Shown: in pieces, positions 51,301 to 57,299 of the stretch
Position numbering within the stretch: the stretch's first letter is position 1
How the letters are laid out: the number at the start of each line of letters is the position of its first letter
From: Branchiostoma lanceolatum
Lineage: Eukaryota; Chordata; Leptocardii; Amphioxiformes; Branchiostomatidae
DNA: 64,000 nucleotides
Direction of reading: 5' to 3'
Assembly (NCBI RefSeq): GCF_035083965.1
Contig: NC_089729.1
Span: 2,026,001 to 2,090,000, forward strand
Translations under genes and position numbers: made by a program
The notes under the pieces: model-generated
Told to the model about the DNA's origin: nothing
Database searches by the model: none
Seen by the model: only the letters and a program-made list of their open reading frames with translations

Positions 51301-52812
51301 GATGGGCAGCAGTAAGGTCCAAAGTTAATTCCTGTCCTGTCTTTAGAACCACCCCCCTTAAGCCCCTTTGTTTCCTCTGCCTCTTGCCAGCTGGGCTTGA
51401 CTGTTTTTGTACATCATTGTTGTTATTGGATGATTAAATTTTGTTTGTTTCATATGGAAATATACAATAAAGAAAACTTACTAAAGACATTTGCAATATC
51501 AACCCAGATGATGACTCCATGGCCATTCTTCATGACAGCCTGATCGGCGTGGAGATTAAAGTGGAGAAACTGTGGCTGAAGAGAGAGTCGCTCTTCAATC
51601 TCAAGTAAGTACATCTTACAAGAAATACTGCTTGAGCCTGATGCCCTTGAATGTGTGTGAAATGATCTTCCAGCTACTGTATGCTTTACAGCTACAGTAA
51701 CTGTAATTGTGATTAGAAAGAATAGACTGAAAAGTTGAAAATGATAATTGTTGAAAATAAACACTCAACATATAGGCCTGAGAGGTTCTAAGAAACACCA
51801 ACATTTCTATCCTGACAGGATGAAGGATGCGGACCTCCCCACAGGGCCTGAGTTTGTCCCGACTGTCAAAGACCTTCCCGCGCTTCCCGAACAAGTGATC
51901 CGCTCTGAGAACAGGGCGCCAGTGGTGGTGGCATCAAAATTGGAGGACACCCCAGAAAACCATCAAACCAAACAAGTCGTAAAAATAAAGTCCATCCTTT
52001 CCAAGGGGGGAAAAAGTGACAAGAAGTCAACCAGGAAAGTTTCTTTCGCTCTGGCTGTCCTTGTTCGTCACACTGAGGAGTATAAGGTGGAGTGGCCAAG
52101 TGTCAAGATGAACGCTCGTAACGAGGTGGCTCTGACATACCTCCAGATGCTGACAGACGACCACATCCAGGCTGCCCAGATGCTGCTCCGCCGCCAGTAC
52201 CCGGCACTCCAAGGGCTGGAGGGGCCTGCAGTCGGTCTCTGTGACGATGGGTTTGTGAAGATGACAGGAAAGGGGCTTCAAATCCACCACAACAATCATC
52301 AGCACTGGGTTCTGTCGTCTTACACAGACGGAAAGGTGTGCCTGTATGACAGCCTCAGTGTCCCCATGACCCCATCTCTGCAGATCCAGCTTTACCAGTC
52401 CTATGCCGCGTTTGCTGATCAAACAAGGAACACCCTGACCGTCTTCTTACCGAACGTACAGCGTCAGAAGAACGTCTCGGATTGTGGGCTGTTCGCCATC
52501 GCCTGGGCGGTAGACATCGCAGAGGGGCAAGACGTGAGCAGGGTTTTGTATGACAACAGGAAGATGAGGAGCCATTTGAAGACGTGCTTCAAACAAGGGA
52601 ACCTCACACCATTTCCACTTCTGTCTAGCAACAGAAAGAATGAAGGTCAAACCAAGAAACACCAAATCAAGCTGGTCTGCCACTGCGAGCAGGGGGAGCG
52701 TCTGGGAAGGATGGAGACTTGCAAGGCATGCGGGAGGATGTTGCACGTCAACTGCCTGCCATTCAGCCCTCCCTGTGACGGCACATGGGTATGTGGAGAC
52801 TGCGCTGTGTAA
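14596..52812 (+). CDS. PKD1L2-like: Polycystin-1-like receptor-channel with SUEL lectin N-terminus and Ulp1-PHD C-terminus (41 exons, full length)
   Basis: I joined 41 exons: 14596-14659, 16632-16910, 23595-23814, 25334-25596, 25818-25922, 26379-26498, 26846-26971, 27992-28211, 29350-29612, 30906-31085, 32644-32863, 33486-33745, 34468-34572, 34958-35095, 35695-35817, 36474-36575, 36813-37088, 37585-37800, 38112-38198, 38706-38761, 39234-39314, 39947-40015, 40169-40300, 40814-40904, 41651-41808, 42332-42574, 43013-43499, 43913-44061, 44735-44959, 45448-45612, 45744-45904, 46187-46365, 46764-47254, 47586-47715, 48274-48515, 49131-49305, 49537-50214, 50378-50630, 50792-51069, 51508-51604, 51819-52812. 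All borders are GT/AG, all phases agree, and the sum is 8901 nt (2966 aa). The N-terminal SUEL lectin, GPS, PLAT and channel order is closest to PKD1L2 among vertebrate polycystins; no REJ, LRR or PKD repeats were seen. It is expected to be a surface 11-TM protein, probably pairing with a PKD2-type subunit. The least certain exon is 39947-40015 (weak acceptor); extra exons in the 6.7-kb second intron cannot be excluded. Confidence 0.85.
15267..15512. mobile_element. MITE copy 2 (GTGCGTATAT family) in intron 1
   Basis: GGCCCTGTCACAATTGTGCG at the left is inverted as CGCACAAGTGTGACAGGGGC at the right. The internal order matches 1054-1290, including the TAACCTAAACCAAAA stretch. Confidence 0.75.
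15656..16260. repeat. 'gggccccct' repeat family member in intron 1
   Basis: It opens with the short palindrome tctccatgaaaaatggagat and a TG-rich run, then the gatggattacaatgatattt, gggccccctggtatgtgacc and gggccccctagcagcttgtt landmarks. It ends in AATTAATG/TTTGCAT modules like those of family B, suggesting B and this family are related. Confidence 0.7.
17145..17550 (+). repeat. SINE-like dispersed element
   Basis: It carries gggaaaggcactcagttaca, caggtgaaaatgagtatcta, gggacgtccctcggatagg, gtgtttgaggagagccacac and a 3' part reaching gccactggctgcgaagagag. These landmarks recur in the SINEs near 23010, 23935 and 33255 (inverted), and the 3' part at 3310 (inverted). Confidence 0.65.
18308..18790 (-). 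pseudogene. 5'-truncated LINE inserted in a TG microsatellite
   Basis: The minus-strand frame (18790 to 18408) encodes [20 protein letters not shown] followed by C, the C-x2-C...H...C tail after a non-LTR reverse transcriptase, and runs to a stop near 18408. Downstream on the minus strand come AATAAAGATTT and an A17 tract (T run at 18310-18326), i.e. poly(A) signal and tail. Both sides are flanked by (TG)n, as expected if the element landed in, and duplicated part of, a microsatellite. Confidence 0.75.
18798..19000. repeat. (TG)n/(TGTGAG)n microsatellite
   Basis: Long alternating TG with TTTG, GAGTG and a CGCGCGCG core. Reading frames through it give only HTHT repeats. Confidence 0.9.
19323..20423 (-). 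mobile_element. TIR DNA element family A, copy 2 (complete, ~1.1 kb)
   Basis: The left terminus ATGTAACGTTGGGTAACATA is repeated exactly in inverse at the right end (to 20423), extending 26 bp, then with a gap into GGATTTTTCGA. The reverse complement of 19690-20423 matches copy 1 at 3603-4337. No transposase ORF is visible. Flanking target duplication is not clear. Confidence 0.8.
21052..21160. repeat. (GAAT)n microsatellite
   Basis: Roughly 27 copies of AATG, with three AACG variants near the right end. It may be the tail of an older LINE. Confidence 0.95.
21475..22645 (-). mobile_element. Family B non-autonomous element, copy 2
   Basis: Reverse-complement counterpart of 6810-7985, matching almost end to end with small indels such as an extra CATGTA near 21710. 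It lies in intron 2 of the polycystin-like gene, in opposite orientation to copy 1. Confidence 0.8.
22824..22999. mobile_element. Perfect palindromic element with 9-bp target duplication
   Basis: Arms 22834-22908 and 22916-22990 are perfect reverse complements over 75 bp, with a 7-nt loop (TCCATAG). The direct repeats AAATTTCCT at 22824-22832 and 22991-22999 flank it. A 9-bp duplication is usual for Mutator-like elements. It is non-coding. Confidence 0.9.
23010..23125 (+). repeat. SINE fragment
   Basis: It contains gaaatgagtacctagtctat, catgtcccttggatagg, gtgtttgaggaaagccac and agtacccaccacac, the same landmarks in the same order as the element at 17145-17550. Confidence 0.55.
23595..25596 (+). 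CDS. Exons 3-4: unrecognised ~160-residue module, copy 1
   Basis: Exon 23595-23814 encodes [40 protein letters not shown] and [14 protein letters not shown]. Exon 25334-25596 encodes [37 protein letters not shown] and [16 protein letters not shown]. Residues about 115-275. I do not recognise the fold. It is secreted-side, has conserved cysteines (WCRDY, LCAE, GCGE, RC, GC, SC, WC, VC) and a [11 protein letters not shown] end. The same split (phase 1 in, phase 2 inside, phase 1 out) occurs in copies 2 and 3, so the module moves as a symmetric phase 1-1 cassette. Confidence 0.75.
23930..24320 (+). repeat. tRNA-derived SINE
   Basis: A head with box A-like ggctcagattagtcagaacg and box B GGGTTCGAATCATGG is followed by the shared body (gtgcccatggtaaaagcac, gagtacctagcttcggttag, gtgtttgaggggagccacac). 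Confidence 0.65.
24774..25116. repeat. (TCAC)n microsatellite
   Basis: About 340 bp of TCAC repeats with GACAC interruptions at roughly 60-80-bp steps, a higher-order pattern. On the minus strand it directly follows the SINE remnant at 25117-25270 and probably began as that SINE's tail. Confidence 0.95.
25117..25270 (-). repeat. SINE 3' part
   Basis: On the minus strand, gatgatggggaaaagaag and aaaccggata correspond to the end of the SINE at 30430-30730 (gatgatggggaacaaaagac, aaactggata), whose tail is also a simple repeat. Confidence 0.55.
25818..26971 (+). CDS. Exons 5-7: three EGF-like modules
   Basis: 25818-25922 (residues 276-310) has only four cysteines ([12 protein letters not shown]...CSCRPGF...HGC), lacking the first and third EGF cysteines. 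26379-26498 ([14 protein letters not shown]...) and 26846-26971 ([14 protein letters not shown]...) have the full six and the C-x-C-x2-GF(x)L-x4-HGC end typical of the fibrillin/LRP-type EGF. Each is a single phase 1-1 exon, which permits shuffling. Confidence 0.85.
26025..26346 (+). repeat. tRNA-derived SINE
   Basis: Box A-like tagcttaattggtagcaccc and box B GGTTCAAATCCCGGGAC lie in tRNA-like order. The body has gtgtttgaggagagcctcta and ends in a GAACGAATGAACAA tail. Confidence 0.7.
27160..27310 (-). mobile_element. LINE 3' end fragment
   Basis: 'tgagtttattgagatacccttt', 'ctagggggctaatcttccagg' and 'tacattgtacatcac' follow the pattern of short LINE 3' ends seen at 5640 and 61430 (minus-strand AATAAAC near the end). 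No coding part remains. Confidence 0.35.
27992..29612 (+). CDS. Exons 8-9: unrecognised module, copy 2
   Basis: Exons 27992-28211 and 29350-29612 (residues 393-553) repeat copy 1 at high identity. The divergent spots are [27 protein letters not shown] and [17 protein letters not shown]. Exon lengths (220 and 263 nt) are identical to copy 1. The intervening intron holds a (GTGA)n tract. Confidence 0.75.
28478..28558. repeat. (GTGA)n microsatellite
   Basis: About 20 units with one TAAG interruption, in the intron inside module copy 2. Confidence 0.95.
30420..30760 (+). repeat. tRNA-derived SINE with (GA)n tail
   Basis: The head has box A-like tggcacagtggcagagcatc and box B GGTTCAATCCCCAG. The body has gtgcccttgggaaaggcac, and the end gatgatggggaacaaaagac aaactggata is followed by (GA)n. 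Confidence 0.75.
30906..31085 (+). CDS. Exon 10: Sushi/CCP domain
   Basis: Residues 554-613 show the four-cysteine CCP pattern: [40 protein letters not shown]. It is a single exon of 180 nt, phase 1-1, placed between module copies 2 and 3. Confidence 0.92.
31203..31657. mobile_element. Foldback/MITE in intron 10
   Basis: ACAGGAACACGCTGTGACGA with the following CCGTCCCAGGGTGC at the left is inverted at 31624-31657 (gcaccctgggacggctgtca, then tggcatgttcctgt) with a few mismatches. Inner arms continue less well. It is non-coding. Confidence 0.65.
32644..33745 (+). CDS. Exons 11-12: unrecognised module, copy 3
   Basis: Exons 32644-32863 and 33486-33745 (residues 614-773). It is one codon shorter than the others in the second exon. 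It differs most at [26 protein letters not shown] and [19 protein letters not shown]. The intron between its exons carries (GTGA)n and an inverted SINE. Confidence 0.75.
33117..33260. repeat. (GTGA)n microsatellite
   Basis: A tetranucleotide run changing to GAGGGAGT variants at its right end, next to a SINE. Confidence 0.95.
33262..33452 (-). repeat. tRNA-derived SINE, inverted
   Basis: Read on the minus strand, the head ggtgcaatggtaagaacatt and box B GGTTCAATCCCGGG precede gtgcccttgagaaaggcact and gaaaatgagtacctagcttc. Confidence 0.7.
33953..34145. mobile_element. MITE fragment (GGCCACACCAATTT family)
   Basis: It starts with TAAGGCCACACCAATTTTAT, the terminus of the elements at 47836 and 57300. 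The rest differs and no matching right end is seen. Confidence 0.45.
34468..36575 (+). CDS. Exons 13-16: four EGF-like modules
   Basis: 34468-34572 is nearly identical to exon 5, including its four-cysteine form, so the pair 'module + this EGF' was probably duplicated together. 34958-35095 ([16 protein letters not shown]...[11 protein letters not shown]) is a calcium-binding-type EGF. 35695-35817 ([14 protein letters not shown]...CQCRQGFVL) is a standard six-cysteine EGF. 36474-36575 ([19 protein letters not shown]) is cysteine-rich and closest to a laminin/Delta-like type. All are phase 1-1, residues 774-929. Confidence 0.82.
35145..35445 (-). repeat. tRNA-derived SINE, inverted
   Basis: On the minus strand, gtggtgtagtggtctgcgct (box A-like) and GGTTCAAGCCCCGGG (box B) are separated by a tRNA-like distance, followed by a body reaching gccctatacacc. 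Confidence 0.65.
35921..36262. repeat. 'gggccccct' repeat family member in intron 15
   Basis: It carries tctccatgaaaaatggaaat, the TG-rich run, gatggattacaatgatattt, gggccccctggtatgtgacc and gggccccctag, as at 1738 and 15656. Confidence 0.75.
36813..37088 (+). CDS. Exon 17: fibronectin type III domain
   Basis: Residues 930-1021 are a complete FN3: [20 protein letters not shown] at the A/B strands with the conserved W, EGYRVVVS at strand C, and [18 protein letters not shown] at strands E-F with the LxPxTxY motif. One phase 1-1 exon. Confidence 0.92.
37585..38761 (+). CDS. Exons 18-20: Thr/Pro/Ala mucin-like stalk
   Basis: 37585-37800 holds repeated TTTPAPAAT units (a 27-nt repeat, about four copies), then Ser/Thr-rich sequence. 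38112-38198 repeats the [16 protein letters not shown] theme, and 38706-38761 closes the linker and switches to phase 0. Residues 1022-1141 are likely heavily O-glycosylated and act as a spacer between the adhesive modules and the GAIN region. Confidence 0.8.
38367..38531. repeat. Near-perfect 165-bp hairpin in intron 19
   Basis: The left arm from TTGATCTCTAAAAAGAACAT through gggactatgtacataattat is inverted to 38531, interrupted only by small bulges; the apical region is around attacggtaaatg. It could be a MITE or a long RNA hairpin. Confidence 0.75.
39234..42574 (+). CDS. Exons 21-26: helical linker before the GAIN/GPS
   Basis: Exons 39234-39314, 39947-40015, 40169-40300, 40814-40904, 41651-41808 and 42332-42574 encode residues 1142-1399. 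They are rich in helix-forming segments ([69 protein letters not shown]) and end with [20 protein letters not shown], typical of the helical subdomain that precedes the beta-rich GAIN fold in polycystin-1-like proteins. The exon at 39947 has a weak acceptor (GAGAAG/AATGCA), chosen because it alone keeps phase 0. Confidence 0.75.
43013..44959 (+). CDS. Exons 27-29: GAIN beta region, GPS cleavage motif and TM1
   Basis: 43013-43499 begins [14 protein letters not shown] and continues as beta-rich sequence. 43913-44061 encodes [18 protein letters not shown] and 44735-44959 encodes [14 protein letters not shown]. Together these give the GPS pattern C-x2-W...W-x3-GC...C-x-C-x-HLTxFG. Predicted autocleavage is between L1628 and T1629 in HLT. 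The hydrophobic [20 protein letters not shown] (about 1655-1674) is TM1, followed by a basic KIAESRGKR stop. Confidence 0.92.
45448..46365 (+). CDS. Exons 30-32: PLAT/LH2 domain
   Basis: Residues 1687-1854. [20 protein letters not shown] matches the PLAT start (Y-x-V-x-TG...AGT-S). [37 protein letters not shown] and a tryptophan (RASWNVD) strand follow. [16 protein letters not shown] gives the closing FxCxxWLA-D-GDG motif seen in polycystin-1 PLATs. It lies between TM1 and TM2 on the cytosolic side and is a lipid/protein-binding domain. Confidence 0.92.
46764..48515 (+). CDS. Exons 33-35: transmembrane segments 2-6 region
   Basis: 46764-47254 opens with [20 protein letters not shown], the usual polycystin-1 TM2 entry, then a TM around [19 protein letters not shown], a basic, proline-rich cytosolic loop, [20 protein letters not shown], and [20 protein letters not shown]. 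47586-47715 continues [15 protein letters not shown] and a charged loop. 48274-48515 has a basic RMRQRRDRR helix and [18 protein letters not shown], leading into the polycystin domain. Confidence 0.88.
47836..48067. mobile_element. MITE with GGCCACACCAATTTAA termini and TTA duplication
   Basis: GGCCACACCAATTTAA at the left and TTAAATTGGTGTGGCC at the right are inverted, flanked by TTA on both sides. Internal landmarks (gaggacatcatgaaaacaga, gtgtgcaccaaagtaca) match the reverse complement of 57300-57535. It lies in intron 34. Confidence 0.85.
48676..48960 (+). pseudogene. LINE ORF2 C-terminal tail in intron 35
   Basis: [19 protein letters not shown] then, after a frameshift near 48812, [20 protein letters not shown] and [10 protein letters not shown] give the familiar tail of non-LTR elements (sFFPRT-xEWNxLP...SxxxFKxxL), ending in TAA at about 48947. 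It is intronic and dead. Confidence 0.8.
49131..50214 (+). CDS. Exons 36-37: polycystin (TOP) extracellular domain and TM7-8
   Basis: [20 protein letters not shown] opens the domain; [40 protein letters not shown] and [20 protein letters not shown] are its conserved strands (WID-x-TR-x2-F-E...YN). TM segments follow at [19 protein letters not shown] and [19 protein letters not shown]. In known polycystins this domain caps the channel and drives subunit assembly. Confidence 0.93.
50378..51604 (+). CDS. Exons 38-40: polycystin cation-channel TMs, pore and tail start
   Basis: 50378-50630 covers [20 protein letters not shown] (S4-like, weakly basic) and [20 protein letters not shown] (S5). 50792-51069 has the pore-helix-like [17 protein letters not shown], then [20 protein letters not shown] (S6). 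The S6 end and the [14 protein letters not shown] region resemble polycystin family channels. 51508-51604 is a short charged, coiled-coil-like segment ([19 protein letters not shown]) whose phase 2 end joins the last exon. Confidence 0.92.
51819..52812 (+). CDS. Exon 41: polycystin tail fused in frame to Ulp1-type cysteine protease and PHD finger
   Basis: The exon is a single 331-codon open stretch (residues 2636-2966) with a strong acceptor (CTATCCTGACAG) in the phase demanded by exon 40. Residues 2637-2715 form a basic, disordered linker. A C48-family domain follows: the catalytic His 2798 ([11 protein letters not shown]), Asp 2813 (VCLYDSLS), Gln 2852 and Cys 2858 ([13 protein letters not shown]) are all present with Ulp1 spacing (Gln to Cys six residues). 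[18 protein letters not shown] resembles the end of Ulp1-like ORFs linked to invertebrate transposons. A PHD-type zinc finger closes the protein, with ligands C2923, C2925, C2937, C2940, H2945, C2948, C2961 and C2964 (C4HC3). Members of C48 cleave SUMO or related proteins; PHD fingers usually read histone tails. What either does on a membrane channel is unknown. There is no intron inside the fused part. Confidence 0.88.
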
Positions 52813-54760
52813 AAAAAGTCTTCACTGCAGCTTAGAGAGGACTGTACTGATTGAAATTCAAAATCAAGCATAACTGAATGTTCTCCTGACGGAAGTAACG
52901 AAACAAATTTAAAGCACTCTAGGATGGGAACTGATCGGAACACCATAACTGTTCAATTTGTTTTGGTGTGTGATTTAGTATTGTGTGTGTCTATTTATTC
53001 TTATTTATTAATATTAGGGATTAAGTCTAGGATCTATAAAGTTTTAAAAGACTTTGTTAGTAAATTTGCCTTCTTTAAATTGTACAGAATCTTAATCAAT
53101 ACTTTTATTATTAAGTTGAATAATGTATTTATAATGTTACAAATTTAATGTCTTTGAAACATTTTCAAAGTCCAAAATAGCAAGAACTTTCAGAACTTGT
53201 TTTGTTGTATTTTTGGCTGCAGTCAAAAAGGCAGTTTTGCTTAACAAAGAAACTATTATTATAGTTTACTAAATCACAATGAATATGTTATTTGTGTCAT
53301 AAGATTTTGGCCATGAAGAAAAATTACTGCTTGTAAATATTGCGTGTGCTTAATCAGAATTGCCTGAAAGCTTGTTGAGAAGAGGAAATCAGCATTAAAT
53401 AAATATTTTGTAACATCATGTAATAACAGGCCAAAAATTTCTTAAAACACCAAAAGAAAAATGTTTCCATTTGGAGTCTCATATCAGTTCAGTTTACACT
53501 TTAAACTGGCCTACTCAGAAGAAAAGGAGGGCCGGTTATTGCTCACAGGATTAGTAAACAAACTAGTCTAAGTTTTTAACATTACCATCATCAAAATTTT
53601 GTCATTAAAAGTAGAAAATATTTTGGGGAAAAAATCAGAAAAAAAGTTCCTCTGGACTGCCTAGAATTGCAGTTTTGGCTGTTCTGTTTGTGCTTTTAAG
53701 ACAAAGAAAACTAATAACAATCAATATGTTTATGTTCAAGGACATTGTATAATGCCCTTGATATGTCGCTTGTGTCACTTTATGATATTTGGTCTGGTCA
53801 TCATCATCGTTCCTCCTCTTATATACGAGGTGCAGCAGTTGGTCAGGTAAATGCTTGTAAATAAGAGTAGACGTTTGAAAAAATCTGCACGAAAGTACAA
53901 ATTTGTAACATCATCTGAACTATTTTTAAAGACTGATGGAAAAGTTCCATATACATTCAGGTACCGTTACACTTCAAAATGGCCTGCTCAGAAGAAACAG
54001 AAGACGCTGCTGTTGAATTATTTTCAGGATTAGTCTGTCAACAACTTGACTAAGTTTTCGAAAACATTATCATACAAAAATTTTGTCAAAGGTAGAAAAC
54101 ATTTTGAGGAAATTAGAAAAATTCCTATAAATTTCTGACTGCCTAGAATGGCAGTTTTGGCTGTTATGTTTGCTTTTAAAACAAAGGAAACTAAATAACG
54201 ATGATTATTCACACGTCGAAGGACATTATATAATGTCACTTTAAAAGATTTTGGTCAGGTAGAAAAACTACTGCTTGTAAATATTGCTTGCGCTTGATTT
54301 AATTGCACGAAAGCTTGTAGAGTAGAAGCATTAAAAAATCAGCAAAATTATACAAAATTTGTCATCTGATAACAAACTAAAAATCGTTTAAAAGACCAAA
54401 AGAAAAGTCGCCATTTAAAGTATCCTATCAATTCAGGTTACATTTCTAAATGGCCTGCTCAAAAGAAGAAAGAAGGCTGTTACATTTATTTTTAGGATTA
54501 TTAACATGTCAACAAACATGTCCATTTTTTTGGACAAATGTTATCATATCGAAAATTATCAAATCGCAAAAAATATCACAAGAAAACATTTTGGGCGAAA
54601 TGAGAAAAAGGTTTTTCTGGAAACTAAAACACTACTTCAAAATGACTATAATTATGGTTTCCTACCTTGTAAATTCTACAGAGAAATATCTGTCAACGTT
54701 TTGATTTGAATAAAACTTGATTGATTTGCTGATTCGAATGTGTCTTTCTTCTTTATTTAT
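52813..54760 (+). other. 3' UTR / downstream region with three diverged ~470-bp repeats
   Basis: The sets gaaaa(gt)ttccat..., cctgctcagaagaaa..., aggatta and ctgcttgtaaatattgc...gaaagcttgt recur around 53340-53560, 53930-54310 and 54395-54500, strongly diverged. AATAAA occurs at 53398 and 54709; the second is followed by GTGTCTTTCTTCTTT, a good downstream element. No coding signal. Confidence 0.55.
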
Positions 54761-56180
54761 TTATTCTTGTATGGAAGAGAGCATATAAAAGCACACTGTC
54801 AGCATTTTTCACTCCCCCTATCTCCACATGCAAAAATGGCCTCTTCCAAATCAACCCTTTGGAAAAATGGGCAATGGACTATTCCAGAATCACAAAACTC
54901 CAAAAAAGAATAATCCTAATTTGACCCCATATGCAAAATGGGCTCTTCCAAAAACATATCACCATGCAAAATCGTGTCTTCCCCATCTGTGAAAGTTCTC
55001 CCTTAACCAAATGTCAGATCATTTAGCTGTCATAGAATGGCACTGAAACCCTAAATAAACGGGGAGAGAAACGACTTATGGACATGGAAAGAGCGCCCCC
55101 TTACTCCCTGCAAAATTACTGCAAGATGAGGACTCAAGGACTAAATGCAGTAACACAACAGTTCAAGTCATTGACTTGATTACAGCAAAGCCACAAGCTT
55201 ACCGCACCATACAAGTGCCACTGCACCAAAAACACCTTGAACTTACCCATTTTTCACCCACATCGTTTATTCACAAAACGACATAGAAACAAATTCATTC
55301 ACCGAGTTTATATAGTCCATCCATTGGTTCAATATTGCTCGATGTAAACATACGTCCATTGGTTAAATCTGGTTAATATAACCAGAACTACGGCCATGAA
55401 ATACACATCCTAACTTTTGCTTCCAGAGACTTGGAAATTATAATTTAAAAGAATGCAGAAGAAATGACAGAAAATAGAACAACTTGACTTTATTTGCACA
55501 CAATGCAAAAGTTACCCATGACAAGCAACTGGGCAGATTTTGTCAAAGGTCAGTCAGACATTTCAGAGAGCTTCCACTTATTAGCTTTCTGACCCTCTAC
55601 AATTGCTCCCAGTCTGCCTTTATGAATCATGTACAGTAGATATCACGCTAACAGTTTTGAATCATGGCGGATAGTTTAACAGCAAGAGTCCAGTATGCAG
55701 CATATCGACTGAGTACGTACAGGCACCAGAACATAATCTGCTTGGGTGGCTATGAAAACTCCTTTTGCCAGTTGGATATGGTCTTTGCCACCGTTAGATC
55801 TGCTTGGAGATTACAAGAACACACATTCCTGTAAAGTACAAACTTTGCACACACACATACACACACACAGTCACACTCACATGCAGATTTTAGCAGACAT
55901 TGGATCTGTTACAACCTGAATTCACTATGACTTCCACACATTGTCAACTGCACAATTGTCACACCCTCCCTGACATTATGACAATTGCTTTACAACCATG
56001 GAAGGTTACATACATCTAGATTCTGCAACATTTTTATATGAGGTTCACATTATTGCTACAACATGTTGGCCACACCAATACGATTACTTGGTTCTGGGAT
56101 TTGCAAAACAAAAATACTGCTGAAATAAAAGTTACATGAACATGAAAACAGTCTGAAGGGAAAGTCCTGCCTTGGTACAC
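54761..56180. other. Spacer, possibly MMD-like 3' UTR
   Basis: No exon is recognised on either strand. A minus-strand AATAAA near 55490 could end a long MMD-like 3' UTR. (CA)n occurs at 55848-55870. Confidence 0.3.
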
Positions 56181-56428
56181 ACAGTTTCATACCCTGGGCG
56201 CCAGACACCGTATATCGGCGCGCCACCGAGCACCGCACGCGCGCCCAAGCTTTCCCGACCCACCCACCAAGCTCGTATTCGGCGAGCGGTGCTTGGGTTT
56301 ACAGCGGAGGGTGGGCCGGGGTCGGTCTTCGGGGGCAGCGGGAGGGTGGGCCGGGAGAGCTTCGGCGCGCGTGCAGTGCTCGGTGGCGCGTCGATATACA
56401 GTGTCTGGCGCCCAGGGTAACAGTTTCA
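56181..56428. mobile_element. GC-rich MITE with 9-bp target duplication
   Basis: ACAGTTTCA at 56181-56189 and 56420-56428 flanks termini TACCCTGGGCGCCAGACACC / GGTGTCTGGCGCCCAGGGTA-like (one mismatch), with inverted homology extending about 56 bp (ATATCGGCGCGCCACCGAGC). The GC-rich centre opens chance ORFs. Confidence 0.88.
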
Positions 56429-57299
56429 GGAATGAAATCCCGGTCAGATTCATGTTTTCCTGCTGATTATCTGTCTTCTTGTTTGACTCATGTTGAAATG
56501 TCCTGAACATGTCTAAGAAGCAAGAAAACAAATTGATGATTGTGATCATGAAAATACATAATCATACAGCCACTTATTTACAAACCTGACATGACACTAG
56601 AGACTAGACAGATTTCTTATCTCTCCTCAGAGTCAGTCTTGGTCTCAGTAAGACTTGTCGGAATGTCCTGAAAACGGAAACTACTGCATGGGTATGACCT
56701 TATTGATAGAAGTACATACACTGTTACTGATTTACAAACTGACATGACAATACAGTTTTGTTGGCTCTCCTTCGAGCCAGTCTGAATACACTTAAACCCG
56801 CACACCTTTTTGTTGACTAACACATGAACTATTGATGCAACGTTAACGAGTCAGCGAGCACAAGTTGGTGTTGTCTTGTTGATTAAAAAATTCTACCACT
56901 GATTTACAAACTGACAGGACACAATTATAGTTTTGTTGGCTTTTCTTCAATTCAGTCTGAATCCACTGACCCGCACACCTCTTTGTTGACTAACACCTGG
57001 ACTATTGATGTAAAGATTCAGGGAGTACAAATTGCATCATTTTTAACATTAAGGAACTGATCAAGTCATTACAGCTAAAAGAAACTAGGCACCTCCCCCC
57101 TCTTACCCAAGATCTAATCCTCATGAGAGAGACATAGCCTCATTACACGTGTACAATGTCAATGAAAGCAGTTTTGGAATGATTTAAAATGTTGGCAACA
57201 GACATTCTATAAGTATATACATCTCTCACTTTGGAAGTTAAAAATTTGATATAGTAATACTGTATTTCCTGGAAATGGCTTATATTTCATTTTGCCAAG

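Noticed and set aside
51748-52812. The 354-codon ORF as an independent intronless gene starting at 51748
   Set aside because: The first 24 codons precede a strong acceptor at 51818; the phase match to exon 40 makes it more likely the last polycystin exon, although an internal start cannot be excluded without transcripts.
56172-56549. CpG-rich block as a promoter or gene start
   Set aside because: It is bounded exactly by inverted termini and a 9-bp duplication, so it is a MITE; the ORFs within it are accidental.
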